A DNA stretch of 64,000 nt from Streptomyces sp. D2-8 (GTDB lineage: Bacteria; Actinomycetota; Actinomycetes; Streptomycetales; Streptomycetaceae): assembly GCF_023184515.1 (NCBI RefSeq), contig NZ_JAAHBP010000004.1, positions 62,001 through 126,000 of the forward strand, read 5' to 3'. The position numbers and the translations under genes were made by a program. The notes under the pieces were generated by a model, which saw only the letters and a program-made list of their open reading frames with translations, ran no database searches and had not been told where the DNA came from. Positions 33,434 to 41,303 of this stretch are shown piece by piece (the first letter of the stretch is position 1; each line of letters opens with the position of its first letter).

Positions 33434-33956
33434 CGGCGACCCGGGCGACGCCGAGTTCGCCCCCGACGACCCGCTCGCCGTGATCCTGCGCCCCTCCTCC
33501 CCGGACTATCTGGGCGCGCCCCCCGGCCAGTACGAGACGATCCGGCGCCGGGCGACCCGCCGCCGTCTGCTGCGCACCGCGGCCGGGGCGGGCCTGTGCT
33601 GTGTCGCGGCCGTCCTCATCGCGCTCCCCCTGCGCCACACGGCGCCCGAGCGCCCCACGACTCCGACGATCCCGATGGCCCCGCCCACCTCGCGGACGGC
33701 ACCGCCCACGCCCTCGGAGTCCCCCACCCCGGCGCCGTCCCGGTCCCCGTCCCAGCCCCGCGTATCACCCCCGGGCACACCCCGCCCGGGCACCGACGGC
33801 CCGCGCACGTCCGGCCCCGGCACCCGCGCCTCCGACGAGGCGACCGGCCCGACGGCCGTGTCCCGCGCCCCGTCGGCCACACCCACCTCGCCGCGGCCCG
33901 TCCCGTCGGCGGCCCGCCCGAGCACGGAGCTGAGGGCGACGGACGGCAGCCGCTGA
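33417..33956 (+). CDS. Single-pass membrane protein with Pro-rich exterior, possible anti-sigma factor
   Basis: This is a 179-residue protein with a ~58-residue cytoplasmic N-terminus, one transmembrane helix (TAAGAGLCCVAAVLIALPL) and an extracellular low-complexity Pro/Ser/Thr tail of ~100 residues. The TTG start follows GAGGAG and lies inside the end of the sigma gene. The topology and coupling fit an anti-sigma factor, but no anti-sigma zinc motif (HxxxCxxC) is present, so the role is inferred from position only. Confidence 0.65.
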   Translation: MTTRLDGDPGDAEFAPDDPLAVILRPSSPDYLGAPPGQYETIRRRATRRRLLRTAAGAGLCCVAAVLIALPLRHTAPERPTTPTIPMAPPTSRTAPPTPSESPTPAPSRSPSQPRVSPPGTPRPGTDGPRTSGPGTRASDEATGPTAVSRAPSATPTSPRPVPSAARPSTELRATDGSR

Positions 33957-33982
33957 CCGGCTCCGGCGGGGCCCGGTAGCCT
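33953..33982 (+). promoter_or_regulatory. Probable promoter of the leader ORF and rRNA methyltransferase
   Basis: CTGACC (33953-33958), an 18-base spacer and TAGCCT (33977-33982) resemble a housekeeping-sigma promoter. The -10 ends only six bases before the ATG at 33989, which predicts a leaderless transcript beginning with that ATG. Confidence 0.6.
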
Positions 33983-33988
33983 GGCCGT

Positions 33989-34030
33989 ATGGCACTGGCA
34001 TGCACCGCCCTGCCCCACTGCTTCCTCTGA
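33989..34030 (+). CDS. Short leader peptide (13 residues) before the rRNA methyltransferase
   Basis: ATG at 33989 to TGA at 34030 encodes MALACTALPHCFL. The ATG lies at the predicted transcription start, so it should be translated without a ribosome site. Ten bases after the stop begins a perfect 16-bp hairpin. This arrangement is that of a ribosome-controlled attenuator or leader for the methyltransferase gene at 34199. Translation is inferred from the layout; the peptide has two Cys codons but no long run of one residue. Confidence 0.55.
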   Translation: MALACTALPHCFL

Positions 34031-34039
34031 CGCCGCGGT

Positions 34040-34076
34040 GAGGACGGCGACGTGAGTCGCTCACGTCGCCGTCCTC
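34040..34076 (+). terminator. Hairpin between leader ORF and rRNA methyltransferase (attenuator candidate)
   Basis: Arms 34040-34055 and 34061-34076 are perfectly complementary over 16 bases with a 5-base loop. No U-run follows. It could also be the terminator of the sigma-factor operon, which ends at 33956. Confidence 0.7.
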
Positions 34077-34198
34077 GGCGTACCCGCCCCCGGACGCCGG
34101 TTCACGGCAGCCGGCCGGCGGGCGCCGACCTCTCGCCGTCCGCCGCCCGCACGCGACGTGCCGCCTCGCCGCGGCGCTCCGCGTTCCGAGGAGCACCC

Positions 34199-35038
34199 AT
34201 GCCTTCCGAGCGACTCCTGTCCGTCCTGACCTGCCCCCTGTGCCCGGCCGCCCTCGAACACACCGGCGGCGCCCTGCGGTGCGCAGGCCGGCACACCTTC
34301 GACATCGCCCGCCACGGCTACGTCAGCCTGCTGACCGGCCACCGGCGGGCCCCGAGCGCGGATTCCCCCGACATGGTCCGCTGCCGCGCCGCGTTCCTCG
34401 GCGCCGGGCACTACGACCCGCTCGCCCGCACCCTCGCGGACCTCGCCAGGGAACTGGCCCCGCCCGACGCCACCGTCCTGGACGCCGGGGCCGGCACCGG
34501 CCACTACCTCGCGGCGGTCCTGGACGCCCTCCCCCGGGCCCTGGGGCTGGGGCTGGACAGTTCCGTGCCCGCCCTGCGCGCGGCGGCCCGCGCGCATGCC
34601 CGGGCGGAGGCCGCGGGCTGGGACGTGTGGCAGCCGTGGCCCGTGCGCACCGGCTGCGCCGACCTCGTGCTCAACGTCTTCGCACCTCGCAACGGACCCG
34701 AGTTCCACCGCGTCCTCCGCCCGGACGGCGCGCTGCTCGTCGTCATCCCCACCGCCCGGCATCTGCGCGAACTGCGGGCGTCCGTGGGGCTGCTGGCCGT
34801 CGACCCCGCCAAGGAGGACCGCCTGCACCGGACTCTGACGGCGCACTTCCGGCACGAGCGAACCGAGCCGCTGGAGTACGCCATGCGCCTCACGGCCGGG
34901 GAGGTCGCCGCCCTGGTGGCCATGAGTCCGGCCGCGCATCACGTCGATGCCTCGGAACTGCGCCGCCGGGTCGCGGAGTTGGTGACACCGGTGCGGGTGA
35001 CCGCCTCGTTCGTCGCGTCGGTGTACCGGCCTCGCTGA
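34199..35038 (+). CDS. 23S rRNA (guanine-N1) methyltransferase of the RlmA/TlrB type
   Basis: This is a 279-residue SAM-dependent methyltransferase. The N-terminal zinc module has CPLCPAALEH and LRCAGRHTFDIARHGYVSLL, the hallmark of RlmA/TlrB/MyrA enzymes that modify G745 or G748 of 23S rRNA. SAM motif I is VLDAGAGTGHYLAAVL. The conserved APRNGPEFHRVLRPDG block follows. TlrB-type enzymes give resistance to tylosin-class macrolides in combination with other methylases. The start is the ATG at 34199, after GAGGAGC. A leader ORF and hairpin upstream suggest ribosome-dependent regulation. Confidence 0.88.
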   Translation: MPSERLLSVLTCPLCPAALEHTGGALRCAGRHTFDIARHGYVSLLTGHRRAPSADSPDMVRCRAAFLGAGHYDPLARTLADLARELAPPDATVLDAGAGTGHYLAAVLDALPRALGLGLDSSVPALRAAARAHARAEAAGWDVWQPWPVRTGCADLVLNVFAPRNGPEFHRVLRPDGALLVVIPTARHLRELRASVGLLAVDPAKEDRLHRTLTAHFRHERTEPLEYAMRLTAGEVAALVAMSPAAHHVDASELRRRVAELVTPVRVTASFVASVYRPR

Positions 35039-35041
35039 CTC

Positions 35042-35722
35042 CTAGGCGGCCCGGCCGGGCTCGGCCATGCGCCGCTGCTGGTCCGTCGTGAGCGTGTGGA
35101 CCATGAGGGCGGCGGCCCCGGCCGCGGCCACGATCACCAGGTCGGCGGCGAGCAGGGGCAGGACACCGCTGTAGGCACGGGCGATGACCTCGTCCGTGTC
35201 GTCGGCGTAGATGAGCCCCACGCCGCCGACCAGACCGGCCAGCCACAGGCCCCACCACCAGTTCACGACCGCGGGCAGCCGCCGCTCGGGGAAGACCGAG
35301 CGGTGGACGTCCGCGACGACGCCCCGGGGTATCCACAGGTTCACGACGGGCACGACCCAGCCCAGCCAGAGCCAGGGGTAGCCGTAGCGCGGTTCCAGGC
35401 CCGACAGGGCCTTTGCGTTGTCCCGCACCCGGTCCAGCCAGAACAGGAACGCGATCGCGCAGAGCACCGTGACGGCGCTGCCCAAGGAGTCGACCAAGTG
35501 GTAGGAGTCCTCCAGGGCGTTGAGCGGACGGTGCACGCCGCCGCCCTGGTCGGGCGGGCCGGACGCCGGCTCTCCCGCGGCGGCGAGCCGGAGGTGCCAG
35601 ACCGCCCGGGCCAGCCAGGCGACTCCGGCGAGGGCGAGGGCCGCGACGGCGCAGCGGGCCGCTCCTCCGACGGGGCGCGGGGCGGGGGCTGGGGCGGAAG
35701 GGGTGGTCTTCTGTTCGGTCAC
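35042..35722 (-). CDS. DUF4328 membrane protein
   Basis: This is a 226-residue protein with a Pro-rich cytoplasmic N-terminus and four to five transmembrane helices. The DUF4328 pattern is present: FLFWLDRVRDNAKAL, YGYPWLWLGWVVPVVNLWIP, WWWGLWLAGLVGG. The function is unknown. The start is GTG, preceded by AGGAT, four bases downstream of the DUF952 gene stop, so the pair forms an operon. It converges with the rRNA methyltransferase gene with only three bases between stops. Confidence 0.85.
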   Translation of the reverse strand: MTEQKTTPSAPAPAPRPVGGAARCAVAALALAGVAWLARAVWHLRLAAAGEPASGPPDQGGGVHRPLNALEDSYHLVDSLGSAVTVLCAIAFLFWLDRVRDNAKALSGLEPRYGYPWLWLGWVVPVVNLWIPRGVVADVHRSVFPERRLPAVVNWWWGLWLAGLVGGVGLIYADDTDEVIARAYSGVLPLLAADLVIVAAAGAAALMVHTLTTDQQRRMAEPGRAA

Positions 35723-35726
35723 ACGG

Positions 35727-36089
35727 TCATCCTGTCGTACGCAGTTCCGAGGCCCGGCCCCCCTCGTCGAACCGCACCTCGAGGACGTGGTCGACGGCGT
35801 CCCGGTCGAGGGGGCCGAACACGTGCGGGAACAGGGTGTCCCCGGAGACGCCGGGCGGCGGGGCGGGGGCCGCCGCCTCCCACTCCACCCTGGCGGAGAG
35901 GCGCGCCTCGTCGAGGGCGAGCACCAGCAGGGGCCGGGGCGCGTCCCGGTAGAAGGCGTTGACGACGGCCAGCGTGGTCGCCTCGTCCGGGGAGCAGTGC
36001 ACGAAGCCCTCCCCGGCGAGGGACGCGGGTGCGTACGCCCGGTCGGTGGCGGTGGTCCAGACGGTGAGCGGTACGACGTGATAGATCAT
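35727..36089 (-). CDS. DUF952 family protein
   Basis: This is a 120-residue soluble protein with the DUF952 signature: IYHVVPLTVWTTA, SLAGEGFVHCSPDEATT, and FPHVFGPLDRDAVDHVLEV. The fold is related to ADP-ribosyltransferase-like folds; no biochemical role is established. The length is normal for the family. The start is the ATG at 36089. It is the first gene of a two-gene unit with DUF4328. The 239 bases before the TerB gene hold only a short plus-strand tail (VEGARTAALLPAADAVIG) that may be a gene remnant. Confidence 0.85.
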   Translation of the reverse strand: MIYHVVPLTVWTTATDRAYAPASLAGEGFVHCSPDEATTLAVVNAFYRDAPRPLLVLALDEARLSARVEWEAAAPAPPPGVSGDTLFPHVFGPLDRDAVDHVLEVRFDEGGRASELRTTG

Positions 36090-36328
36090 GGCCCCGTTAT
36101 AGACGCCGACGGGAGCCCCGGGAGTTTCAGGGCGGCGGACGGCTCGGTGACGACGCCCCGCGGTAGCGGCGTGGTGCGGGTCTTGTGCTCGTTGCCTGAG
36201 GTGAGCGAGGGCTGGTGGAAGGTGCCCGCACCGCCGCGCTGCTGCCCGCCGCCGACGCCGTCATCGGCACGGCGGCCCGCCTGGCCGTGGACGCCCTGCG
36301 CGCTCCCTGAGCGGCCGGCTCTCGCCGA

Positions 36329-36880
36329 TCAGAGCTGGAACTCGGCGGGATTCACCCCCAGCGCCGCACAGGCCTCGCGCAGGACCGTCGCCTCGGCCTG
36401 GGAGAAGTGACCGTCCGCACCGGCGATGACCATGCCGGTCTGGATCACTGCCTTGGCCTCGGTGGGCTTCTTGGCGGCCTTGGCGATCTCCTGCATGGCC
36501 TCCGACTTGCCGTGCTGGAAGTTGGCGGTCAGCTGGTCCACATGCTTGTTGAAACGCGTGCGCAACTGCTCCGGCGGGAAGTTCTGCAGGACGTCGTTGC
36601 TGAGGATCATCGACTCGACCTGCTGGCGCTCGGCCGGGTCCACATTCCCGTCGGCCGCAGCGACCAGCGCGCACATCGCCATGCTCGCGTCCCGGTACGC
36701 GCCGCTCTTCAACTCGTTCTTCAACGACCCGAGCTGCGTCTTCAGCAGACCGACCAGCTGGGCCTTGCCGCCACCGCCGGACCTCGTCCCGCCGCTGTGC
36801 CCACCGGTCGTCGTGCCCCGCCCGCCCTGTCCCTGCTGGAAAGCCTTGGCCTGGTCCTTGAGCCGGTCCCACACTGCCAT
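36329..36880 (-). CDS. TerB-family tellurite-resistance protein
   Basis: This is a 183-residue soluble protein with a Gly/Thr-rich linker near residues 18-40 and then a TerB helical domain: DASMAMCALVAAADGNVDPAER, then the mirrored second acidic site VIAGADGHFSQAEATVLREA. Both acidic loops that bind metal in TerB are present. The start is the ATG at 36880, after GAGGTGACC; the frame continues further but without features. No other ter genes are adjacent, so a general stress role is likely. Confidence 0.88.
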   Translation of the reverse strand: MAVWDRLKDQAKAFQQGQGGRGTTTGGHSGGTRSGGGGKAQLVGLLKTQLGSLKNELKSGAYRDASMAMCALVAAADGNVDPAERQQVESMILSNDVLQNFPPEQLRTRFNKHVDQLTANFQHGKSEAMQEIAKAAKKPTEAKAVIQTGMVIAGADGHFSQAEATVLREACAALGVNPAEFQL

Positions 36881-36981
36881 TGAGGTCACCTCGGTACTAG
36901 TCGGTATCAGCCGGCGCACCCGCTCACGCGCGCACACCCACCCAACGCCCGCCCCGCAGGCAAAGGTTCCGCAAAGGCGAA

Positions 36982-37026
36982 ACGGAGACCGCCCGCACCC
37001 GAATGGCGGGTGCGGGCGGTCTCCGT
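36982..37026. terminator. Strong hairpin, 20-bp arms
   Basis: Arms 36982-37001 and 37007-37026 are perfectly complementary with a 5-base loop. It lies between the start of the TerB gene and the end of the surface-protein remnant (both minus strand), where it terminates the latter. Confidence 0.82.
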
Positions 37027-37058
37027 GACGGAAGCCCGGACGAGACCGTGACGGAAGG

Positions 37059-37508
37059 TCAGGCGTCGTCGCGTGAGCGCGGCTTCAGGCGCGGCGCGAA
37101 GCGGAACGCCGCGAAGCCCACCGCGGCCAGTCCCGCTGCCGCCGCGAGGAGGAGGCCCATGCCGCCCGCGCCGGTGGAGGCGAGGCTGCCGCCGTCGAGG
37201 TCGGTGGACGTGCCGCCCGTGGTCGAGGTGCCGTCGTCGGCGGACGGGCTCGGCTCGGCGGAAGGGCTCGGGTCGGTCGTGGGGCCCGGGTCGGTCGTGG
37301 GGATCGGGGACGGGGAGCCTGACGCGTCACCGGGGCCGGGCTCCTCGGAGCCGTCCTCACCGGGGACGACCTCGACCGCGAACCGGGTCATGGCGTCACC
37401 GACCGACGCGGCCACGGTGTACGTGCCCGTGCCCTCACCGGCGGTCAGCGCCGGAACCTGGCGCGGCGCGGCACGGCGGAACCGTGATGCATCAAGGATC
37501 TCCCCCAC
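37059..37508 (-). pseudogene. Sortase-anchored surface protein, N-terminally truncated
   Basis: The frame encodes the last part of an Ig-like or beta-sandwich domain (GTYTVAASVGDAMTRFAVEV), a Pro/Ser/Asp/Thr-rich wall-spanning stalk, the sorting signal LASTG, a hydrophobic helix (GMGLLLAAAAGLAAVGFAAF) and a basic tail. There is no signal peptide; the first residues (MGEILDASRFRRAAP) look like a random junction. The export signal and most of the ectodomain have been lost, so it should not reach the surface. Confidence 0.7.
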
Positions 37509-37562
37509 TTGTCACAAGCTCCCCCCGGGAGCCCTGAACTGCTCGATCAGAATCGAACACGA

Positions 37563-38819
37563 CTAGTGGGACAGCTGATCAAACCTGAGACTCTTGGTCA
37601 ACCGAGAATGGTTGATTCCGGACGCCGGGGCATCCGCGCAGAGCGCGCGGACGACATGCGCCGCGATGGCGGTGTCGATCGGGTGCTGCTTCGGGCGGCC
37701 GTTCTCGTCGAGTTCCTGGTACTTCATCAGGTTCTGCGCGACGGCGACCTGGTGCTTGCCGTCACGGCTGGACAGCGCGATCGTGCCGGCGCCGAAGACC
37801 GCCCCGTCGTGGCCCCAGAAGCGGCCGCAGCCGCGCAGTTCGAGGGAGTAGATGCCGAGGCCGTAGTCCACGCCGGAGACGGGGACCGTGCGCGTCATCT
37901 CGTCGAGGGACGCCTTGTTGACCAGCTTCCCGCCGAGCAGGGCGCGGTAGAAGCGGTTCAGGTCGTCGGTGGTGGAGACGACCGAGCCCGCGGTGGAGGC
38001 CCACGACATGTCGTAGACGCTGAAGTCGCGGGGCGGGTCGAGCAGGCCGAACCACGACTCGTACATCCGCGGGTGCGGACCCTTGATGTGCGGGGTGCGC
38101 GGGAGGTACGTGTGGCGCAGTCCGGCCCGGTCGATGACGTGGCGGGTGAGGTAGGGGCCGGCCTTCTGGCCGGTGACCTTCTCCAGCAGCAGCCCGGCGA
38201 TGACGTAGTTGGTGTTGGAGTACGAGCCCGGCACCGAGCCGGGGCGTCCGGTGGCGGGGGCCGCGAGGCCCGTCCGGACCAGTTCCGCGGGGCGTATGGA
38301 GCGGAAGCGTTCCTCTTCCAGGCTGGCCGGTGAGTTCCGGGTGAGGGAGGGGAAGGCGCCCGCGATGTAGTCGCCGATGCCGCTGGTGTGGTTCAGGAGC
38401 ATGCGGACGGTGATCTCCCGGCCGCGCTCCCCGGGTATCAGGTCCGGGAGGTAGTCGCCGACGGGCGCGTCGAGCCGGATCCGGCCGCGTTCCACCTGCT
38501 GCAGGATGCCCACGGCGGTGAAGGTCTTGCTGATGCTGCCAACCCGCTGCCGCATGTCCGGCGTGACGGGCCGTCCGGTGGCCACGTCGGCCAGCCCCGA
38601 GGCGCCGGTCCACCGCTCGCCGCCGTCCCGGACGGACGAGAAGACGCCGTACATGCCCGCCTCGTGGACGGCGTCCAGCGAGTCGCGGAGGGCGGGTCCG
38701 TCCAGGGACACGTCGTCCCGGGCGGCGGCGATGCCGGCGTGCGCGGGGGTGGTGAGTAAGGCGGTGGTCGTCAGCAAGGTGGTGCCCAGGACGGTTCCCA
38801 GGAGCCGGGCGATGCGCAA
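37563..38819 (-). CDS. Secreted serine hydrolase (beta-lactamase / D-alanyl-D-alanine carboxypeptidase fold)
   Basis: This is a 418-residue exported enzyme. The signal peptide is residues 1-28 (LLTTTALLTTPAHA). The catalytic SxxK is SISK in RVGSISKTFTAVG, the Tyr motif is YSN in GSYSNTNYVIAG, and the third element is WGHDGAVFG (HxG form). The best start is a TTG at 38819, after AAGGAAGGG. It is similar in plan to the hydrolase at 18606-19784, though divergent in sequence. Substrate unknown; peptidoglycan stem peptides are the usual guess for the family. Confidence 0.85.
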   Translation of the reverse strand: MRIARLLGTVLGTTLLTTTALLTTPAHAGIAAARDDVSLDGPALRDSLDAVHEAGMYGVFSSVRDGGERWTGASGLADVATGRPVTPDMRQRVGSISKTFTAVGILQQVERGRIRLDAPVGDYLPDLIPGERGREITVRMLLNHTSGIGDYIAGAFPSLTRNSPASLEEERFRSIRPAELVRTGLAAPATGRPGSVPGSYSNTNYVIAGLLLEKVTGQKAGPYLTRHVIDRAGLRHTYLPRTPHIKGPHPRMYESWFGLLDPPRDFSVYDMSWASTAGSVVSTTDDLNRFYRALLGGKLVNKASLDEMTRTVPVSGVDYGLGIYSLELRGCGRFWGHDGAVFGAGTIALSSRDGKHQVAVAQNLMKYQELDENGRPKQHPIDTAIAAHVVRALCADAPASGINHSRLTKSLRFDQLSH

Positions 38820-38929
38820 CTGCTTGTCCCTTCCTTGGTGTTCGAGTACGTCGGTTTTCGACTACGTGTGTTCGAACAGGTCGGGATCATCGTCTTGGGC
38901 GAGGAACGGTCCTTACATCCTTCCGAGGG

Positions 38930-39790
38930 ATGATCGAAAACCGGCCGCGGGGGTGCAGCCGCCGGGGTGCGGCCGCGGCTGAACGGGAGGGCCAGGACCC
39001 CCCGGGCAGGTGAGAGGGCCCACCGCGACGGTGGCGCGGTCTGCGGCACGTGGGCGGACGACGCGGCATGTGGGCACCCGGACCGCGGGCAGACAACCCG
39101 GCAACGGCCGGTCGTGGGCGGCCCCGCACCGGGCAGGAAGCCGGGGTCGCCATGCCAACGGCAGCCACCGGCGCGCGGCCACAGCGGCGGCGCGACCCTC
39201 GGGCGCGCGGGCGGGGGAGCGGCGACACGAGAGCGGCGAGCAGCCGGACAGCGGCCGGCCGCCGGCGGCAACGGGCCGGCCGAAGCCGGGCCACCACCCC
39301 GGCGGCAGTCACCACCGGCGACCACGGCGGCGGCGCCGCCTCCAAGAGGTTGGGCGGACAACGCGTTCTACGGGCACCAGGCCACGAGCAGGCGACCCGG
39401 GCAACGGAACGGTCGCCGGCGACCCGGCACCGGGCGGAACGAAGCCGGGGCACCACCCCGGCGGCAGTCAGTCGGCCTCCGGGCACGTGAGCCGCAAGCA
39501 GACAACCGGGCAGTGGAGGGATCACCGACCACCCGGCATCGGGCGCGGGCAGCGTCACGTGATCGATGGACGCCTGCGGATCCGCGAGGGCGAGCGGCGC
39601 CGCACCGGCGGAGGTGCGAGTACGGGACGGGCCTCCAGCCCTGTCACCGGGTGCGGCATGCGGGAAGGCCGGGTCCGGCTCCCGAGCGGCACACGCGGGG
39701 ACGCGTCGGCCGGGCCCGGCCTTCCTCTGGGCGCAATCTGCCACCCGGCGCCCCGCGGCGCCTCCCGGGGAGGCCCGAACGAGGACGGGC
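38930..39790. repeat. Degenerate GC-rich repeat tract without a supported gene
   Basis: The ~1-kb gap between the serine hydrolase and the DUF1304 gene is filled with diverged direct repeats. A 30-base unit at 39282-39311 recurs at 39441-39470 with one mismatch. A longer block beginning TGGGCGGAC near 39050 recurs near 39350 with TGGGCGGACAACGCG and a shared downstream GCACCGGGC and GAAGCCGGGG. All frames stay open because of composition, and none has a recognisable family or start. Confidence 0.6.
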
Positions 39791-39815
39791 CGGGCGGACC
39801 TGTGATGATGAGCGC

Positions 39816-40178
39816 ATGTCGACCGTCGCCACGCTCGCGGTGCTGGCCCTCGCCGCCCTCCACGCCTACATCCTGGTGCTGGAGATGTTCCTGTGGACCA
39901 CGCCGAGGGCCCGGGCCGCCTTCGGCACCAGCGCCGAGTTCGCCGCCCAGACGAAGGCCCTGGCGGCCAACCAGGGCCTCTACAACGGCTTCCTCGCCGC
40001 CGGTCTGCTGTGGGGCGCCCTGGCGTCCGACCCGGTGGGCTTCCAGGTCTCGGTGTTCTTCCTGGTGTGCGTCGCGATCGCGGGCCTCTACGGCGCCGCG
40101 ACCGCCAGCCGGAAGATCCTCTTCGTCCAGACCGTCCCGGCGCTGGCCGCCCTGGCCCTGGTGCTGCTCGCGCGCTGA
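39816..40178 (+). CDS. DUF1304 membrane protein
   Basis: This is a 120-residue protein with four transmembrane helices and the DUF1304 pattern: LAALHAYILVLEMFLWTTPR, NQGLYNGFLAAGLLWG, VAIAGLYGAATASRKI, QTVPALAALALVLL. The function is unknown. The length is typical. The ATG at 39816 is chosen by family alignment; the ribosome site is weak. Its stop lies one base from the stop of the convergent DUF5994 gene. Confidence 0.88.
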   Translation: MSTVATLAVLALAALHAYILVLEMFLWTTPRARAAFGTSAEFAAQTKALAANQGLYNGFLAAGLLWGALASDPVGFQVSVFFLVCVAIAGLYGAATASRKILFVQTVPALAALALVLLAR

Positions 40179-40179
40179 G

Positions 40180-40593
40180 TCAGACGCCCTGTGTGACGGC
40201 CCGTTCCATGAGCCGGATGGCCTCCGCCTCCTCGGTGGCGGGCGGCACCACCAGCAGGTCCCAGCGGCCGCGGCCGGGGGTGAGCAGGCAGACGGTGTGC
40301 GGGGCGGTCGGCGAGTCCGTGCGGCCCACGTGCACCGCCTGGCCCGCGACGACCATCCGCTCGGGGCAGTCCGGCCAGGTGTCCCCGTTGACCAGGACGC
40401 TGCTGATCGGGCCCCAGGCACCCGGCAGTCCGCCGAGCAGCCCGGGCAGTTCGGCGGCGAGGTCGTACGAGCGGGGCCACCAAGCCCCGTCGATACGGCG
40501 GGCCGTGCGGCCCTGGCGCGGCTGGTCCGCGATCCGCAGCCGGGCCTCGGACGGCGCGGGGACGGACGGCGGGGGCGAAGAAGCGGACGTCAT
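40180..40593 (-). CDS. DUF5994 family protein (second copy)
   Basis: This is a 137-residue protein with the DUF5994 landmarks DGAWWPRSYDLAAELP, VVAGQAVHVGR and RWDLLVVPPATEEAEAIRLM. It lacks the C-terminal extension of the copy at 3227-3823. The family function is unknown. The start is the ATG at 40593, after AGGAG at a good distance; the longer upstream frame is low complexity. Possible stress-sigma control is suggested only by a GGGTAT-like box upstream, which I could not match to a -35. Confidence 0.82.
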   Translation of the reverse strand: MTSASSPPPSVPAPSEARLRIADQPRQGRTARRIDGAWWPRSYDLAAELPGLLGGLPGAWGPISSVLVNGDTWPDCPERMVVAGQAVHVGRTDSPTAPHTVCLLTPGRGRWDLLVVPPATEEAEAIRLMERAVTQGV

Positions 40594-40886
40594 CGTGGGG
40601 CTCCTGCTGCGGTGGGGTGCGTGGCCAGGAGGTGGCGAAGCCGCGAGCCCGGTGGAGGGAGAGGTCCTGCGCGTGCATGGAGCGCCCGGGGCGAGACCGG
40701 TTCGGCCACCGGTGTGCGACATACCCTCGGTTCCTCCACCGTACCCCGCGGGGCGGTACGGGAGCCGGGGCCGTCCGCACCGCCCGCCCTCGCTCACAGG
40801 CGGTAGCGGCTCTGTGGTGGGTTGCCCGGCATGGCCGGTGGGGCATTCCGGGCGCTTTATCGCATTCCGTCGGTGATACTTGGGGC

Positions 40887-41261
40887 ATGAATACGGCAAC
40901 GTATGCAGAACTGGCGGCGTCGTCAGATCACGCGGTCGCCGTGGCCATCGCCTTCGTCTGCGGGCTGATCGTGGCCGGTGCGCTCGTCTGGGCCGTACGG
41001 GTCGGGATGCGGGTCATGGACAAGGACACCCATCACCCCTCACCGGAGGAGCAGCCGCACGTCCCGGACACCGGGCCGGTCCGCGAGATGCGGGAGATGC
41101 GGGAGCCCGACGACATGCCGGTCGTGACGCGCGAGGGGCAGCGGCTCATGCCGCATGAGCTCCACCACTCGAGCACCAGGACCGGGAAGGACCAGAAACA
41201 GCGCCGTTGGTCGCCCGGATCCAGCGGATCCTTCGGCGGCGGCGGACTCGGACGCACGTGA
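40887..41261 (+). CDS. DUF6479 single-pass membrane protein
   Basis: This is a 124-residue protein with a short N-terminus, one transmembrane helix (AVAVAIAFVCGLIVAGALVW), and a polar tail with PSPEEQPHVPDTGPVREM repeats (REMREMREPDD) and a Gly/Ser-rich end. This matches the streptomycete DUF6479 family, function unknown. GATACT at 40875-40880 ends six bases before the ATG, so the transcript may be leaderless. It is followed 42 bases later by a lipoprotein gene on the same strand. Confidence 0.75.
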   Translation: MNTATYAELAASSDHAVAVAIAFVCGLIVAGALVWAVRVGMRVMDKDTHHPSPEEQPHVPDTGPVREMREMREPDDMPVVTREGQRLMPHELHHSSTRTGKDQKQRRWSPGSSGSFGGGGLGRT

Positions 41262-41303
41262 GGCCGTGAGGCCGTAGGACCGCCGTAGGACCAAGGAGAC
41301 GAC

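Noticed and set aside
36190..36310. Plus-strand tail VEGARTAALLPAADAVIG ... ALRAP before the TerB gene
   Set aside because: Coding-like but too short to assign; could be a gene end left by deletion.
39040..39560. CRISPR array in the repeat tract
   Set aside because: Repeats are degenerate and irregularly spaced, and no cas genes are present in the window.
38967..40178. 403-codon frame that includes the DUF1304 gene
   Set aside because: Only the last 120 codons match DUF1304; the upstream part is translation of the repeat tract.
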